Shown here in pieces: positions 50,453 through 61,445 of a stretch of 64,000 nt of DNA (position 1 is its first letter; the number at the start of each line of letters is the position of its first letter). Both the position numbers and the translations under genes were made by a program. Where the stretch lies: contig OX235263.1 of the NCBI GenBank assembly GCA_944472135.2, positions 24,171,379 through 24,235,378 of the forward strand, read 5' to 3'. This DNA comes from Trichobilharzia regenti (lineage: Eukaryota; Platyhelminthes; Trematoda; Strigeidida; Schistosomatidae). The notes below the pieces were generated by a model, which did not search any database, was not told where the DNA came from, and saw nothing but the letters and a program-made list of their open reading frames with translations.

Positions 50453-51632
50453 GATAGACAGCTAATCAATATTATGTGACCTTTTCTCGTTGCGATTATT
50501 GGTTAATTCAATGTAACTCACACCACGTAATGTGACCTTGAGTGCTCTTTGTTTTCTGTCACTCTATTTGTGTGTACATTTAATTAACTGTTAACTGTTC
50601 ATTTTGTCCGTTCCCTCAATACCGTTCGGTACATTGTTGTCTTTTCTTGAGTGACAATGGGTTTTATACTTTTCTTGGTGTAATTGTATAATTTATTTTA
50701 TGTTTTAGAAACAGATCAAGTTTAAGTCAAGTCACTCTGTTTTTAACTATAGTTAAGCCATGACTCCGTGTCGTCAGTACTGGGAAAGGACTTAATCTGT
50801 AGGCAAAATTAATCCTACAAAGTTTCGAACAGTATGGGAGACGAAAAATATGAGACTATGCCGACGTTAACTCCACAGTCAGAAAAGAGTGGTGAGATTG
50901 ATGCCTCTGGAAGCAACGAGTATAAATCACGCTATGTGGTAGAATTGGAGCTAGCGAAAATGTGCATAGTCCAAATCGAGAAAGAAATTGAATTGGAAAG
51001 ATTACGACAAGCTAGTCGTGAATGTTCTGATCATAATAAGTCGCCTTACAAGCTTTCTACTTCTCATGACTAGCTTGTCGTAATCTTTCCAATTCAATTT
51101 CTTTCTCGATTTGGACTATGCACATTTTCGCTAGCTCCAATTCTACCACATAGCGTGATTTATACTCGTTGCTTCCAGGGGCATCAATCTCACCACTCTT
51201 TTCTGACTGTGGAGTTAACGTCGGCATAGTCTCATATTTTTCGTCTCCCATACTGTTCGAAACTTTGTAGGATTAATTTTGCCTACAGATTTAGTCCTTT
51301 CCCAGTACTGACGACACAGAGTCATGGCTTAACTATAGTTAAAAACAGAGTGACTTGACTTAAACTTGATCTGTTTCTAAAACATAAAATAAATTATACA
51401 ATTACACCAAGAAAAGTATAAAACCCATTGTCACTCAAGAAAAGACAACAGTGTACCGAACGGTATTGAGGGAACGGACAAAATGAACAGTTAACAGTTA
51501 ATTAAATGTACACACAAATAGAGTGACAGAAAACAAAGAGCACTCAAGGTCACATTACGTGGTGTGAGTTACATTGAATTAACCAATAATCGCAACGAAA
51601 AAAGGTCACATAATATTGATTAGCTGTCTATC
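50453..51632. repeat. 569-bp near-perfect inverted repeat
   Basis: Arms 50453-51021 and 51064-51632 have equal length and differ at only a handful of positions; the spacer is 42 bp. Each arm begins GATAGACAGCTAATCAATAT and contains a promoter-like or LTR-like 370-bp region followed by the start of an open frame. The sequence just inside the right edge (TGTCTATC, then ATCGATCGATC) differs between arms. It may be a head-to-head pair of element ends, a foldback element, or an assembly fold-back artefact. Confidence 0.9.
50834..51073 (+). CDS. N-terminal fragment of an unrecognised protein, duplicated on both strands
   Basis: 79 codons starting MGDEKYETMPTLTPQSEKSG, followed by an alpha-helical, charged stretch (YVVELELAKMCIVQIEKEIE, then LERLRQASRE) that looks like a coiled coil. 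The mirror arm encodes the same protein on the minus strand (51251-51057) with one visible substitution (DASGS to DAPGS). Reading preserved in both arms argues for a coding origin, perhaps the start of a retrotransposon gag. I do not recognise the family. The last ~13 codons lie in the spacer. Confidence 0.5.
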   Translation: MGDEKYETMPTLTPQSEKSGEIDASGSNEYKSRYVVELELAKMCIVQIEKEIELERLRQASRECSDHNKSPYKLSTSHD

Positions 51633-51711
51633 CAAATATCGATCGATCTATCGCGATTAAAATAGCTGTCTGTAACGAAGAAAATGTGGCAAGTTAGCAT
51701 GTTCGCTGAAA

Positions 51712-52045
51712 AACTAGATTCGGATTTTTTCAACTCCAATGTGAAGTCAGTGCTGCTTTACGGATCAGAGACTTGGCGCGTCATAAAGAGCACCTCAAAC
51801 AAACTACAGACCTTCACCAACAGCTGTCTTCGCTCAATACTCAAGATCAGATGGCCAGTGCGTCGGTGGCACAGTGGTTAGGACTCCCGCCGACCATGCA
51901 CATGGTCCCGGGTTCGATCCCTCGCCGACGCACACCTGATATCTATGGTCTACCTGCAAAATCTGGGCTACCGATATCACATGCTGAAAATTCCATACTT
52001 GTACCAAAAATACGGTGTGGAATCAAGCTGTAAATCAAAAAAAAA
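51712..52045 (+). mobile_element. Composite unit: RTE fragment fused to a family C SINE
   Basis: 51739-51857 is an RTE piece ([30 protein letters not shown]) ending at CAGATGGCCA. A family C SINE follows directly and ends GGAATCAAGCTGTAA with a run of nine A. The RTE does not resume after the SINE. The same junction exists at 40047, where the RTE does continue. Confidence 0.75.
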
Positions 52046-52049
52046 TTGT

Positions 52050-52440
52050 ATACTTACTGTCATCTCCTCTTTAATACATACCACTTTGTACTAGCCACTC
52101 ACTCACCTGACATCTTTTATAACCTTGAACTTACTTGCCAGTTTTCTTACCCCACAATGTACAAATCTATTATGACTAATCAGCACCACCATTGTCTCCT
52201 ATTTTACAATATCTTGTAATCTATTTCAGCCAACTATCACGTCTGTCACACAAATACGACTATTTATTTTCACACCCCATAACTACTAATCTGTTATTCT
52301 ACGTTAAAAATGTATCCACCCCATAAATCGCCTTTATTGTAACGACAACAAATATTATATTTTATAATTGTAAGAACCTGAAGAGAAGAAATTATTGAAA
52401 AGAATATTCTTCGTTCAGATTGACTTTTTATTCATGATAT
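52050..52440 (+). mobile_element. Penelope-type non-coding tail
   Basis: Matches, in part, the non-coding region of the mini-PLE family (CCTTGAACTTACTTGCC compares with the complement near 22765-22780) and ends with a terminal hammerhead-like motif. Confidence 0.5.
52374..52416 (+). ncRNA. PLE terminal hammerhead-like motif, catalytic boxes intact
   Basis: Stem I GAAC (52374-52377) with GTTC (52413-52416); CTGAAGA (52378-52384); stem II region GAAGAAATTATT; GAAA (52397-52400); stem III AAGAAT/ATTCTT, six perfect pairs (52400-52411); cleavage C 52412. Both conserved boxes are canonical. Stem II is weak, as in the copy at 22813. Confidence 0.6.
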
Positions 52441-52599
52441 GGGGATGTTTCACATTATGTGTTTTTTGACTATATGTTTTGATGATTGATAAAATCCGAA
52501 TAATTCTGATGAAGAAGCGAGGGCCTACATAGTGAGACGTTCAGAAAACCGATCCTGTTTTGATTATTTATTTTTCTTAAACACACTGGGATTATTATT

Positions 52600-53530
52600 T
52601 TACTATTATTATTATTGCTCCCTTGGGTTCCTAGTAGAACATAGGGCTTCAACTCCAAGTCTCCACTTGCCACTTCTGTCTTCCTTCTGCTGTACTTTTC
52701 ACCTGCATCCATGTTAGTCCATACTCTTTCAACTCCTCTTCACACGATCTCCTCCATGTCACCTTTGGACGTCCCACACGCCGCTTCCCTTCCGGCCTGG
52801 TTCCACTCGAGTGATGGTCTGACGTGCGCACAATGTCACCCAGCGGCCTGCCTCCTCAGCCAGTGTCCAATCCATCTTCACTTTCTCCTGCATATTTGTT
52901 GGGCGATTGGTTCTTTCTTTGTTTGTTCCCATAGTTCCTTGTTGGTGATTCTTTCCGGCCCGGCCATCTGATCTTCAGTATAGAGCCAGCGAAGGTCTGA
53001 TCTGCAATAGTCTGTTGGAAATATTCTTTGTGACCTGCCAAGTTGCTGATCCGTTCTATACAGAAGGACTGACTTGACGTTGTTTGTATTGAAAATCCGA
53101 CTGAATTTTGTTGTTGATGTTGGCTGAGTGACGAAGATTTCCAGATTGATTTCAGGTTGATGAATGTGTTTCTCGCCTTCCCGATCCACGCTTGATTTGA
53201 CATCCTCGGTCCGTTCCGAATCCTGAAGTTGAGACAATGCTCAATGCTAGATAAGTGAATGAAGTAACCTCTTTCAAATCCCTCCCGTTGATGGTGATTG
53301 ACGCTGGATGCTGCCACTGTTGTTGGTGGTTATGGTTAGTTATTTTCATCACCTCCGTCTTGTCTATGTCCACCTGGAGTCCTGTCTTCGCCGGCTGCTT
53401 CTTCAACCAGTTTGTCGGTTTTCACTTGTAAGTCTTCGATTTTGTGTGACATCAAACATAAATCATCCACGCGTGAAATCCAGGTCTTCTAGGTTCTTCG
53501 CGTCGGTTCAGGATATTCCTGTCTTCTCGT
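52600..53530 (-). mobile_element. RTE LINE fragment
   Basis: Minus strand. The tail (TTATTATTATTGCTCCC at 52604-52620) is followed upstream by [20 protein letters not shown] (52790-52730), IRWPGRKESPTRNYGNK, SVLLYRTDQQL, then ITINGRDLKEVTSFTYL (53330-53250) and KTGLQVDIDKTEVMKI. The FADD region near 53480 is degraded (DDLCLMSHKIED remains readable). Two frameshifts separate these blocks. Confidence 0.8.
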
Positions 53531-53539
53531 TTATTTTAA

Positions 53540-53790
53540 ATAATTTATAATAATTCATTCTGACTCGGCGTTCAAATTATTCCCGGAAATTCGTAATACC
53601 AACGGTCTGGAAACTTATAAGGTTCCGAAAGTCAATCATTGCTTCTGTACAATTTAGAGGCTTGGTCTATGCGTCATGAAAAGCTTTTCCAGCGGGTTTC
53701 AGACTTCCATCAAAAGCTGTCATTGATCAATACTGAAAATCGGATGGCCAGTCAGCCGAAAAGGATTGCCAACAAGCAACTCTGTTAATG
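53540..53790 (+). mobile_element. Decayed RTE LINE piece
   Basis: ASVQFRGLVYAS-like (the SETW region), then FQQVSDFHQKLSLINTENRM and RMASQPKRI. Short and broken. Confidence 0.5.
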
Positions 53791-54624
53791 AAATAATTAA
53801 CGCAACGTATAAACAGAGGAATATTTCGAAGAATTATATAATGTCTGTTAGACAAAAGATTACAGACAAATTATTTGTGTCAGTGTATATGTTGGGTTGA
53901 GACTAAAAGATGTTTTGTTTGGCTGTAAACATTTGAATACAGAAGAAAACAAAGCAAAATAATTAACCCATTTTTGAATAGAATCTTTCACACTGTGTAC
54001 TTTGTTTCATATTGATGGGGAAAACAAAAGTTTAAAACAGTTATTATGTGTTTTTTTGTAAATACTAATGTGTTTTTCATGAATCCAGGTTTTATTTACT
54101 TGTTTGTATGAATACATATACATATCCATACACTAGACTTTCATTTATACATTGTGTTACATTGTTACCATATGATGTCGACATCAGCTCCCAAAATGGT
54201 TGTACAGAGAGTTTCATATGATCTCCTGTTAACTTTATTGCCGAACTTCGTAATCATTTGACTCGTGACTGTCCTTTTCACATAGGATTAGGAAAAATAT
54301 ATATTTATTAAAATTGAGATAAATTCTTCAATCACGTGAACTAGACACGATCAGCCAGTCTGTCTGTCTGTCTGTCTGTCTGTCTTCTTTATCATATTCT
54401 GTCTTATTTTTTCTTTGTAAGGGGACAATTCTTTGGAAAATCCCTCCTGAACTTATTTGGATATTTCTGCTCACTTTGTAATTGTTATCTCCTTTTTCCT
54501 CCTAGACTGTATATCATTCCCCAAGCGTTTGTATATCACCTATTGACTTAATTCTTATTATTTGTCTTTATTCTTGTGTAATCCCTAACCTAAAAGCATC
54601 TCTTTGCGCTTGTGTGATTATTAT
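53791..54624. other. No recognised gene; (TCTG)n microsatellite
   Basis: AT-rich. A TCTG tandem run spans about 54357-54385. No credible open frame. Confidence 0.5.
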
Positions 54625-55265
54625 CATTATTATTGTCTCCCTTAGTTGCTGGAGGAACATAGGGGTTCAGCTGCACATCTCCATTGATTTCGGTTCTCTG
54701 CCAACGTTTTCACCTGGCTCCACATCTGCCCGCCCACATGCTTTCATATGCTCTTCGTATGACCACCTCCTACATGTCACCCCACCCTAGCAATTATGAC
54801 CAGCTCGCCGTTTACCATTCAGTCGGATTCCACTCGAGCGAAAGCCTGGCGTGTGATGTCACTTGATGATGGTTCGTTTCCTCCTCCTCCTCTGTTTCTT
54901 CTTGCATATTTGTTGCACAATTGGTTCCTTCTGGGTTGGTTTGTTCATTACTAGAGATCCATATCACTGATCTTTTCTGGCCAGCCATCTGATCTTGAGT
55001 AGTATTGAACGAAGACAGCTGTTTGTTTGTTCAAAGTGCCTTTCGTGTCTTGATGCTAAGTCTCTGATCCGTATAGCGAGTAGCACTTACTTCATATTGG
55101 AGTTGAAAATCCGGATCTTATTTTTTTCATGCTGATCTCCACACAGACTTCAGAGAAATGAAAGCTTGTCTGGCTTTCCCGATACTCGCTGCTTTGATAT
55201 CCTCATCAGTTGTGTTCGCCTGTAAATGAAACGATGCTTCCTAGGTAGGTAGATAGGTAAAGGAG
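54625..55265 (-). mobile_element. RTE LINE (SR2-like) fragment
   Basis: Minus strand from the tail (ATTATCATTATTATTGTCTC at 54628-54648) through the C-terminal domain, IRWPARKDQ, and back to the TEAFTLQ-DEDIKAASIGKAR region near 55170. Ends at the TYLGS-equivalent by 55260. Confidence 0.75.
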
Positions 55266-55289
55266 GTTGCCTTTTTCAGATTTATGAAA

Positions 55290-55400
55290 AAGAGAAGACG
55301 TTCAGCGAAGAGATTCTTTTCGGCGAATTCATTCACATTCCTGTAGTGACTAAAATGTTTCAACTTAGGTCAGGGTGGCAACAGAGGTAATTACATGTAG
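55290..55400 (-). repeat. Left inverted end of the 57905-59415 Penelope-like element
   Basis: GAGAAGACGTTCAGCGAAGA through GTGACTAAAATGTTTCAACT and GGTCAGGGTGGCAACAGAGG mirrors 59155-59420. Carries the hammerhead-like outline on the minus strand (GGCGAATTC region, GAAAAGAATCTCTTCGCTG). Confidence 0.7.
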
Positions 55401-56551
55401 AGACTAAGTAGAAGCATATACAACAAATATTGTTCGACTATAAGAAAATAATTATTATACATCTAATAGATTATTAATACATCGAGTGGGTTAAACTTCA
55501 ATAACAAATAAAGGCAAGGTTAAGAATTAACAAATACTAGTCACACTACTTTCTAAACATAAGTAGTAAAGTTGAATATAACAGAAGGAATGATAGAGCA
55601 GGAAATAGGAAAGGAATTAACAGTAGATAGATGCTTATTTTATTAATAGTAGGTTGATTTGGTGTCACTTGTTTGTTCGACGTCACCGATGCATTTGTTC
55701 GCTTGAGTCACTATCCTTTAAATTTGCAAATCTCGATTTTTTAAGTGAGTTAAAACGGTTAATTTCAATTGCAAGTTACTATCAAAAAACAGAAAAACTT
55801 TAGTGCAAGCTTTTCAAATAACATTTCGCTATCTACATGTAAGTTTACTCAAGCTATAAACTATAATTTCTTAAGAAATTGATTATTTAGAAGATGATAG
55901 ATGTAGACATTTATGCAAAATACGTTATCTGTGAATGCAAGTGTGTATCCCTCAACTCTAAACATACTTATTCTGCTTAAACAAAAGTGATCCGCTAAAA
56001 TACGAGATATATTTCGGGATCAGAAATGTAAAGCGATAACGACTGCTTAACTAGCTAAGGATCGTGCATGAATGACTAGACGCAACAAGACAGCTTGCGA
56101 CACGCCGTGGATATCTGACCACGTACCTTCAGCATAACAAGTTGACTTGAACAGTGACGGTCGACATCTTATGTTGTGTGAACAATGTTGTAGACTAATC
56201 ATTTTAGGGAGTTATTTGCCGATAGACACAGTCAGATGGGAACCACGTCATTTACGTGTACTTTTGATTGGTATCTATATCCAAGAATTCTTTCGACCTA
56301 TTTCAAGGTAATTATAATTTCTGAGGAAATTCGAAACGGTATGAAAACACAGGAGAAAAGGTAATTAAAGTGAAACAATACGCTTTTAGTGTACGAAATA
56401 TTATCCCAGTTATAATGCTATAATACATCCACATTTTCACGTTCTACAGTGTGCTAACGCTGTACACGGTCAAAAACAAACAATGTTGTATTAAGAAGCA
56501 CAAGAGAAAAATTGGAGAGATGTACTGTTAATGCAAATTGTACAATTGCAT

Positions 56552-56593
<42 letters not shown>

Positions 56594-56940
56594 ACAAACG
56601 AAATTCAATGTTCAACAATACAACAGCTAATATTCCACAAGCATAGGTAAACTTAATCGCTGTAAACGCATGATATGCATGCGCAAATTGGTTTTATAAA
56701 AATGCAGTTAGAATAAATATAGGGGCGCTAAGTAACGCCCCCCCCCCAGAACAGTGAAATATGAAATGATATATTTAAATGATCGACAATATTATGAGTT
56801 TGCACAATAAATAGTAGCGATAATGCATAGCAAACTGTTGGTGTATTAAGCTGAAAAATACTCAATTTAACCCAGAGTTTTGCAAAAATTGGATGGGCAG
56901 TTAAGAATACTACTAATAAATGCAATACCAACAATAGGAT
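55401..56940. other. 1.5 kb without recognised features
   Basis: AT-rich with an (AT)n run at about 56555-56590 and a nine-C run at 56739-56747. I found no coding family or repeat match. It lies between the two inverted PLE ends and may be inserted or internal sequence. Confidence 0.45.
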
Positions 56941-56944
56941 TGAT

Positions 56945-57130
56945 AATATTAGATAGTTGTAAGACAGCGGCAGGAAGCCTTGGACCTAGGTTTCGTGCTA
57001 GTTGGCGTTCACCAGTCAGCAAGGCGTACTAGTGTCCAATCAAAATACCCATTACAGTTCTATAGGAGGTCAATTGCGAATAGGTCAGTGGAAACGTCTC
57101 TGACTGCAGCATTGGGTGATGTAGTGTACA
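56945..57130 (-). repeat. Family D SINE, ribozyme half
   Basis: Minus strand: GCCTTG-CTGACTGGTGA-ACGCCAACTAGCAC-GAAA-CCTAGGT-C-CAAGGC at 57025-56978. GAAA, stem I (six perfect pairs), stem III and the cleavage C are intact. The box reads CTGGTGA (A6 to G) and half of stem II is mismatched. The family's extra CTGA before the box is present. Confidence 0.6.
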
Positions 57131-57179
57131 CTGTTGTAGCAGAGGTACACAGATTTCACAGTAATGAATGTCTGTTCTG

Positions 57180-57745
57180 ACTTTCTAATCATGGCTAGCA
57201 TTGACATCCTCATCTGTACTGTCGCCTATAGTTGAAACACTGCTTCCTAGAGAGACGGAAGAGATCACGTCGTTCAAATTTCTTCCCCCTGACGTTACTT
57301 ACCTCTTATTTTATACAGTACGCTAAGGGTAAGGAAATATTTCGATTCTCTATTGAAGATGGTTAACAGAATGATGATGAACGACCTCAAATAACCTGCA
57401 TACGTCTTCAAAAGCCCCAGATTGATGCCAATAGTAGCTGATTGTTATTCAAATAGTGAATGAAGCCTGATAAGACAGTATATACATAGAATACCTATCT
57501 GTGAATTATTTTCAGTTACAATGATCTCAGCATTGTACAGAATAAATATTTACCTCACTCAATATAAAGATAACAGAGTAATGTAAATATCACGTCAAAT
57601 GATAATATGACAAGTGTATGTATAACAAAAGATATTTATTATTACCTGTTGGATGGTGATCATGTCATATAATGAGCTGTTCCCTTCTGAATTTAACTAC
57701 GTGACAGATAACACTGTTGACATAAAATATGCCTACTGATGATGA
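57180..57745 (-). repeat. Inverse copy of the 26480-27060 segment
   Basis: The RTE-derived end (AACACTGCTTCCTAGAGAGA at 57233) through GTCAACAGTGTTATCTGTCA (complement near 57700-57725) matches the other segment base for base with few differences. Confidence 0.8.
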
Positions 57746-57900
57746 TGATTGGACACTAGCCAGTAACTAGTGCAACGTATCTAGTCCTTTCTTTGGTGCA
57801 GAGTGAATTCTATCTATCAGTCAGGTTTGCAATGTGGCCATCATTCTAGGTAGCTCGCCATCATGGTGCACACTGACTTGATCATATTAGATTGCCTCTA
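57746..57900 (-). repeat. Copy of one arm of the 26220-26450 hairpin
   Basis: GTGAATTCTATCTATCAGTC and GGTTTGCAATGTGGCCATCA occur here once, not as a hairpin. Confidence 0.75.
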
Positions 57901-57904
57901 ACTA

Positions 57905-59415
57905 TCTTACATGCATGAAGGAAATGATCAATACCTCCAGAATCTACAAGAGATACGTCGACGACACTTTCATTATCGTCAACAACGAAGAAGTCGTTTA
58001 ACAACTGCCACCCCGCAATTTAGTTCATGACGGAGATAGAGTCCAACTCCAAAATATCCTTTCTTGACGTCCAACTAACAAGACGAGAACAGGATGGAAC
58101 ACTGAAAAGATCTATCTACAGAAAGTCAACATGGAACGGACAGCTGATTAACTTCCACAGTTGGGTACCCTTATACACCAAATGAAACCTGATCCGTTCA
58201 CTCAGCTACAGAGTTCGCAGAATTTGTATCCCGGACACCGTAGAAGATGAACTGGACAATCTCAAGAGAATCCTCGCCGAGAATTGTTACACAGAACGAT
58301 TTATTACTAAATCTATGAATCCTAGACCACAAAAGCCGCCCGCCCATGCTTAGCGTCCCGAAGAAACCACTGAACATGAACCTTCAATTCAATGGAGATA
58401 TATCTGCGGAAACACTAAAAAAATCGACTGTCGCGCTCACTCAAGAAGACCTTCTTCGCAGCTGAACTACGACTAACTTTCTCCACAAAACCTATGGTTC
58501 ATGTGAACGTGAAGGATAAGCTACCACTGTTGGCCTCATCAATGTGTATTTATCAATTCACCTGATCTTGTGGAGCCAGGTATGTCGGCCGTACCCAGCG
58601 TTCGCTTTTCAAACGTATCACCGAACACTTACCGACATGGTTTAACCAAGGAGAAAAACGATGTCCCCGCAGCTCCATCTTCAAACATCTGATAGAATCC
58701 GGACACCAAGCTACACCCCAAACAAACTTCAAAGTAGTCTACAGAGTAAAAAGTAGTCTTCCTAAAGGTGTACGAATCAGACTTCTTCGAAACTGCAGAA
58801 GCAATGGCAATTCACTTGCTAAGCCCTTAACTCTGCATACAGAAGAGGTTCGTTCAATCACTACACTTACAATGGACTTAACCTACCTTATTACCTGAAA
58901 AGTAAATCCTACCTAATCGTTTTTTTCTGTTTCTTCATAAGTATTATTTTGTCTTCTTAATTGTAACATTTTTCATTTTCAACTCTCTTGTTCTCTACCC
59001 CACCCGATTTAATTTCTACACCTCACAGCCACTGTTACTGACTTGACCAACGCTCAATTTCTAGTCATTTATGTTACGTCATCCAACTTAATTGCTCAAC
59101 TTCAGTTCTAATTTAAATGGCATTATTCTCTACCCCACTTATACTTAGTCTCTGCCTGTAATTACCTCTGTTGCTACCCTGACCTAAGTTGAAACATTTT
59201 AGTCAATTATATTGCGTCATCTAACTTTTTAACTCAATCTTACTTTAGTTGCTGTCCAATTAACCTTGTTTCTATATTAGATCATCCTTTTATTACCTGA
59301 TCAATTATTCAAACTTGAGAAACCTCATGTACGCACACATACAAATAATTATATATAAATACGATTGTACAGCTATGTGAGTGAATTCGCCGAAAAGAGT
59401 CTCTTCGCTGAACGT
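57905..59415 (+). mobile_element. Penelope-like element, polymerase end, linker and endonuclease
   Basis: Frame fragments in order: SRIYKRYVDDTFIIVNNEE (about 57935-57995, the YVDD polymerase motif), SILDVQLTRREQDGTLKRS, SWVPLYTK and YRVRRICIPDTVEDELDNL. Then come LSVPKKPLNMNLQFNGDIS and YQFT-SCGARYVGRTQRSLF (58550-58605, GIY-YIG), followed by HLPTWFNQGEKRCPRSSIF. Several stops and shifts. The 3' non-coding part ends with an inverted terminal region (59155-59420) paired with 55290-55400. Confidence 0.8.
59366..59410 (+). ncRNA. PLE terminal hammerhead-like motif
   Basis: CAGC, a changed box (TATGTGAGTGA region), GAATTCGCC, GAAA, stem III AAGAG-T-CTCTT, C, GCTG. Stem I (CAGC/GCTG), GAAA and stem III hold, but the CTGANGA box is not recognisable, so this is a relic. 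Confidence 0.35.
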
Positions 59416-59564
59416 CTTCTCTTTTTAAATGTTTAAACAATTACAGTGTGAACTATATATGAAAATATCGATAATGTGAATGAGCAGTTATATGTTAATT
59501 TTGTGCAAAGACAATAAAAAGAAAAAATCACAGTGAGTTAAATAATGATAATTTGAACGTAACA

Positions 59565-60530
59565 TTTACGGCAATGAACCCTACAACCAGGTCGTTTTGT
59601 TTTGACGGGTTTTTCTGTTGACGTTGCAGTTTTAGTGACTAGAGGTGTTGGAATTCCATTCGGTTGATCTTTACCATTTATCTTCAAAAGTTGTCAATAA
59701 ACGCTGGTTTGATTCTATCAACACTGATGGCTTCTACCTTATTCGATTGTTCTATCGTGATAACTTTGTTATTCGTCTCTAGAAATCTGAATGAACCAAC
59801 GTAGGCAGAGTCACTTGGTCGTTATACACCGTCCTTACTAACGAAAACGTGAGTGCGATTTGTCAGTTGTATCAAGATATGTGATAGTCGTTGATGCTGG
59901 TGTGGAAGTGATATTTTTAGCTCATTCATGTCTTGCTTTAGCAGTTGCACGTAGCCAGTCAAATCACTTGGAACTTGGTTGTCTAAGGTGAAAACATTTC
60001 CTGGTAACCTTAATGCTGTTCCACAGACTAGCTCGGAAACTCAGCATCCGGTATATTTCTTCATAGCTCCTCGTATACCAATGAGTGCCAGTGGCAGACC
60101 AGTCGCTTTTGGTTAGAGAGGCAGCAAACCGTTCGACCATTCCATCGTGAATGAGGTGATACGATATCGTTCTCATTCGTTTAATTCCCAATAATTCAGT
60201 GAGCTATTGAAAAAGATGACTTTCGAACTGTGCACCTCTGTCGGTAGTGATAATGGATGGGAGGCCAAAGTTTGCTATCCAGCTTTTGACTAGAGCTTTC
60301 GCGGATACATCTTCTAGTGGAACTGCTACTAGCCAACAACTGAATCTCTTGATGCAATTGAAAATGTAGCTGAGGCCACTGCAAGGAGGCAATGGATCAA
60401 AGATATCTATTCTTATGTGGTCAAATGCTGAATCATGGTTATGAAAACTTCAAAATGGTGAATTGGTAGGACAATGAATCTTGACTTTTCAACAGGACAA
60501 ACAATTTTTGGTCCACTTCTTAGCATTGCT
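59565..60530 (-). mobile_element. Ty3/gypsy retrotransposon integrase relic
   Basis: Minus strand, in order: KKWTKNCLSC-KVKIHCPTN (60520-60465, the cysteines of the zinc-binding N-terminal domain), FDHIRIDIFDPLPPCSGLS (first catalytic Asp), CWLVAVPLEDVSAKALVKS, then WIANFGLPSIITTDRGAQFE (second Asp, 60285-60225), TELLGIKRMRTISYHLIHDG, MVERFAASL (catalytic Glu) and, near 59690, SVDRIKPAFIDNF as the C-terminal domain. An in-frame stop after FESHLFQ and later frameshifts show it is dead. LTRs are not identified. Confidence 0.85.
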
Positions 60531-61034
60531 AATAATATTTGTAGTTATTAAGAAGACAGTTACAGCGAAGAAAATTTTCTTTTCGACGAAGTCATCATCT
60601 AGGCTGTACATTCGTGTATTTATATCAAATGGATGGGAAAGTTCCAGAATAATTTCCGGTTAAGGGTCAAATTAATAAAAATTATAATTAGGAATTAAAA
60701 TGCCATAATAAACAGGGGGCGGTACGGATAAAACTCAAACAAAGTAGCATCATAATTACTAAGAAGATTGACATTGTGCCATTAGGGGTTAGAAATGTAG
60801 AAATAACAAAAGTAGACAGGATGTTTGGATAACAAAACTAATGTGATGAATAATTGTTTATACAATCAGGGATTAAATATGTAGAAATAGTAAAATGACA
60901 AAACAAACAGAAGTTCGGATATAAAAATATGGTAGTGTAAACAGGGATTAAGAAAACTTAAAAATAAGATGAATAAACAGGAAGTTTAGGTAAGAAAGGC
61001 GATGGGATGGTCGATTCTAAAATAAATTACCTGT

Positions 61035-61424
61035 TTATGATGGCCATGACAGGGACAAGGGTTGGACGTATTTCTTTTGTATACAAAGCGTGGTTTTGAG
61101 CTTTTGGATAGCTAGTGCCTCGGCTATGCCCAGATGTCTTGATTTCACCCCTTTTGATAGGTTTGATTGAATCTTGTACATGATTTTGAAGGATTTTTCG
61201 AATGGCGCTGAATGTCCTGAATTGACCAGATGTTCTGTCACTGAACTGTATGCACGTTTTTGGTATCCTTTCACTAGCCAGGCTGGGTAGTGTTCACGAG
61301 CGCGTTTTTTAAGTTGGCGCATGGTACGGCCGATGTACTCAGCTCCACAAGAGCAAGAAAGCTGGTATATGCACGATGAGGTGGCCCAATGCAGCAGCTT
61401 GTCCTTTGCGTTCTGGCTGAACAC
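61035..61424 (-). CDS. PLE GIY-YIG endonuclease
   Basis: 129 codons: CIYQLSCSCGAEYIGRTMRQ (about residues 18-37, giving the IY, the cysteine pair and the YIGRT-R catalytic segment), KKRAREHYPAWLVKG, YSSVTEHLVNSGHSAPFEKS, FKIMYKIQSNLSKGVKSRHL, GIAEALAIQKLKTTLCIQKK. The catalytic Arg and the EH and conserved Glu (IAEALAI) are all present. It creates the nick used to prime reverse transcription. The most intact nuclease frame in the window. Confidence 0.85.
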   Translation of the reverse strand: MFSQNAKDKLLHWATSSCIYQLSCSCGAEYIGRTMRQLKKRAREHYPAWLVKGYQKRAYSSVTEHLVNSGHSAPFEKSFKIMYKIQSNLSKGVKSRHLGIAEALAIQKLKTTLCIQKKYVQPLSLSWPS

Positions 61425-61445
61425 TTTCTTGCAGGAAAATGTCAG

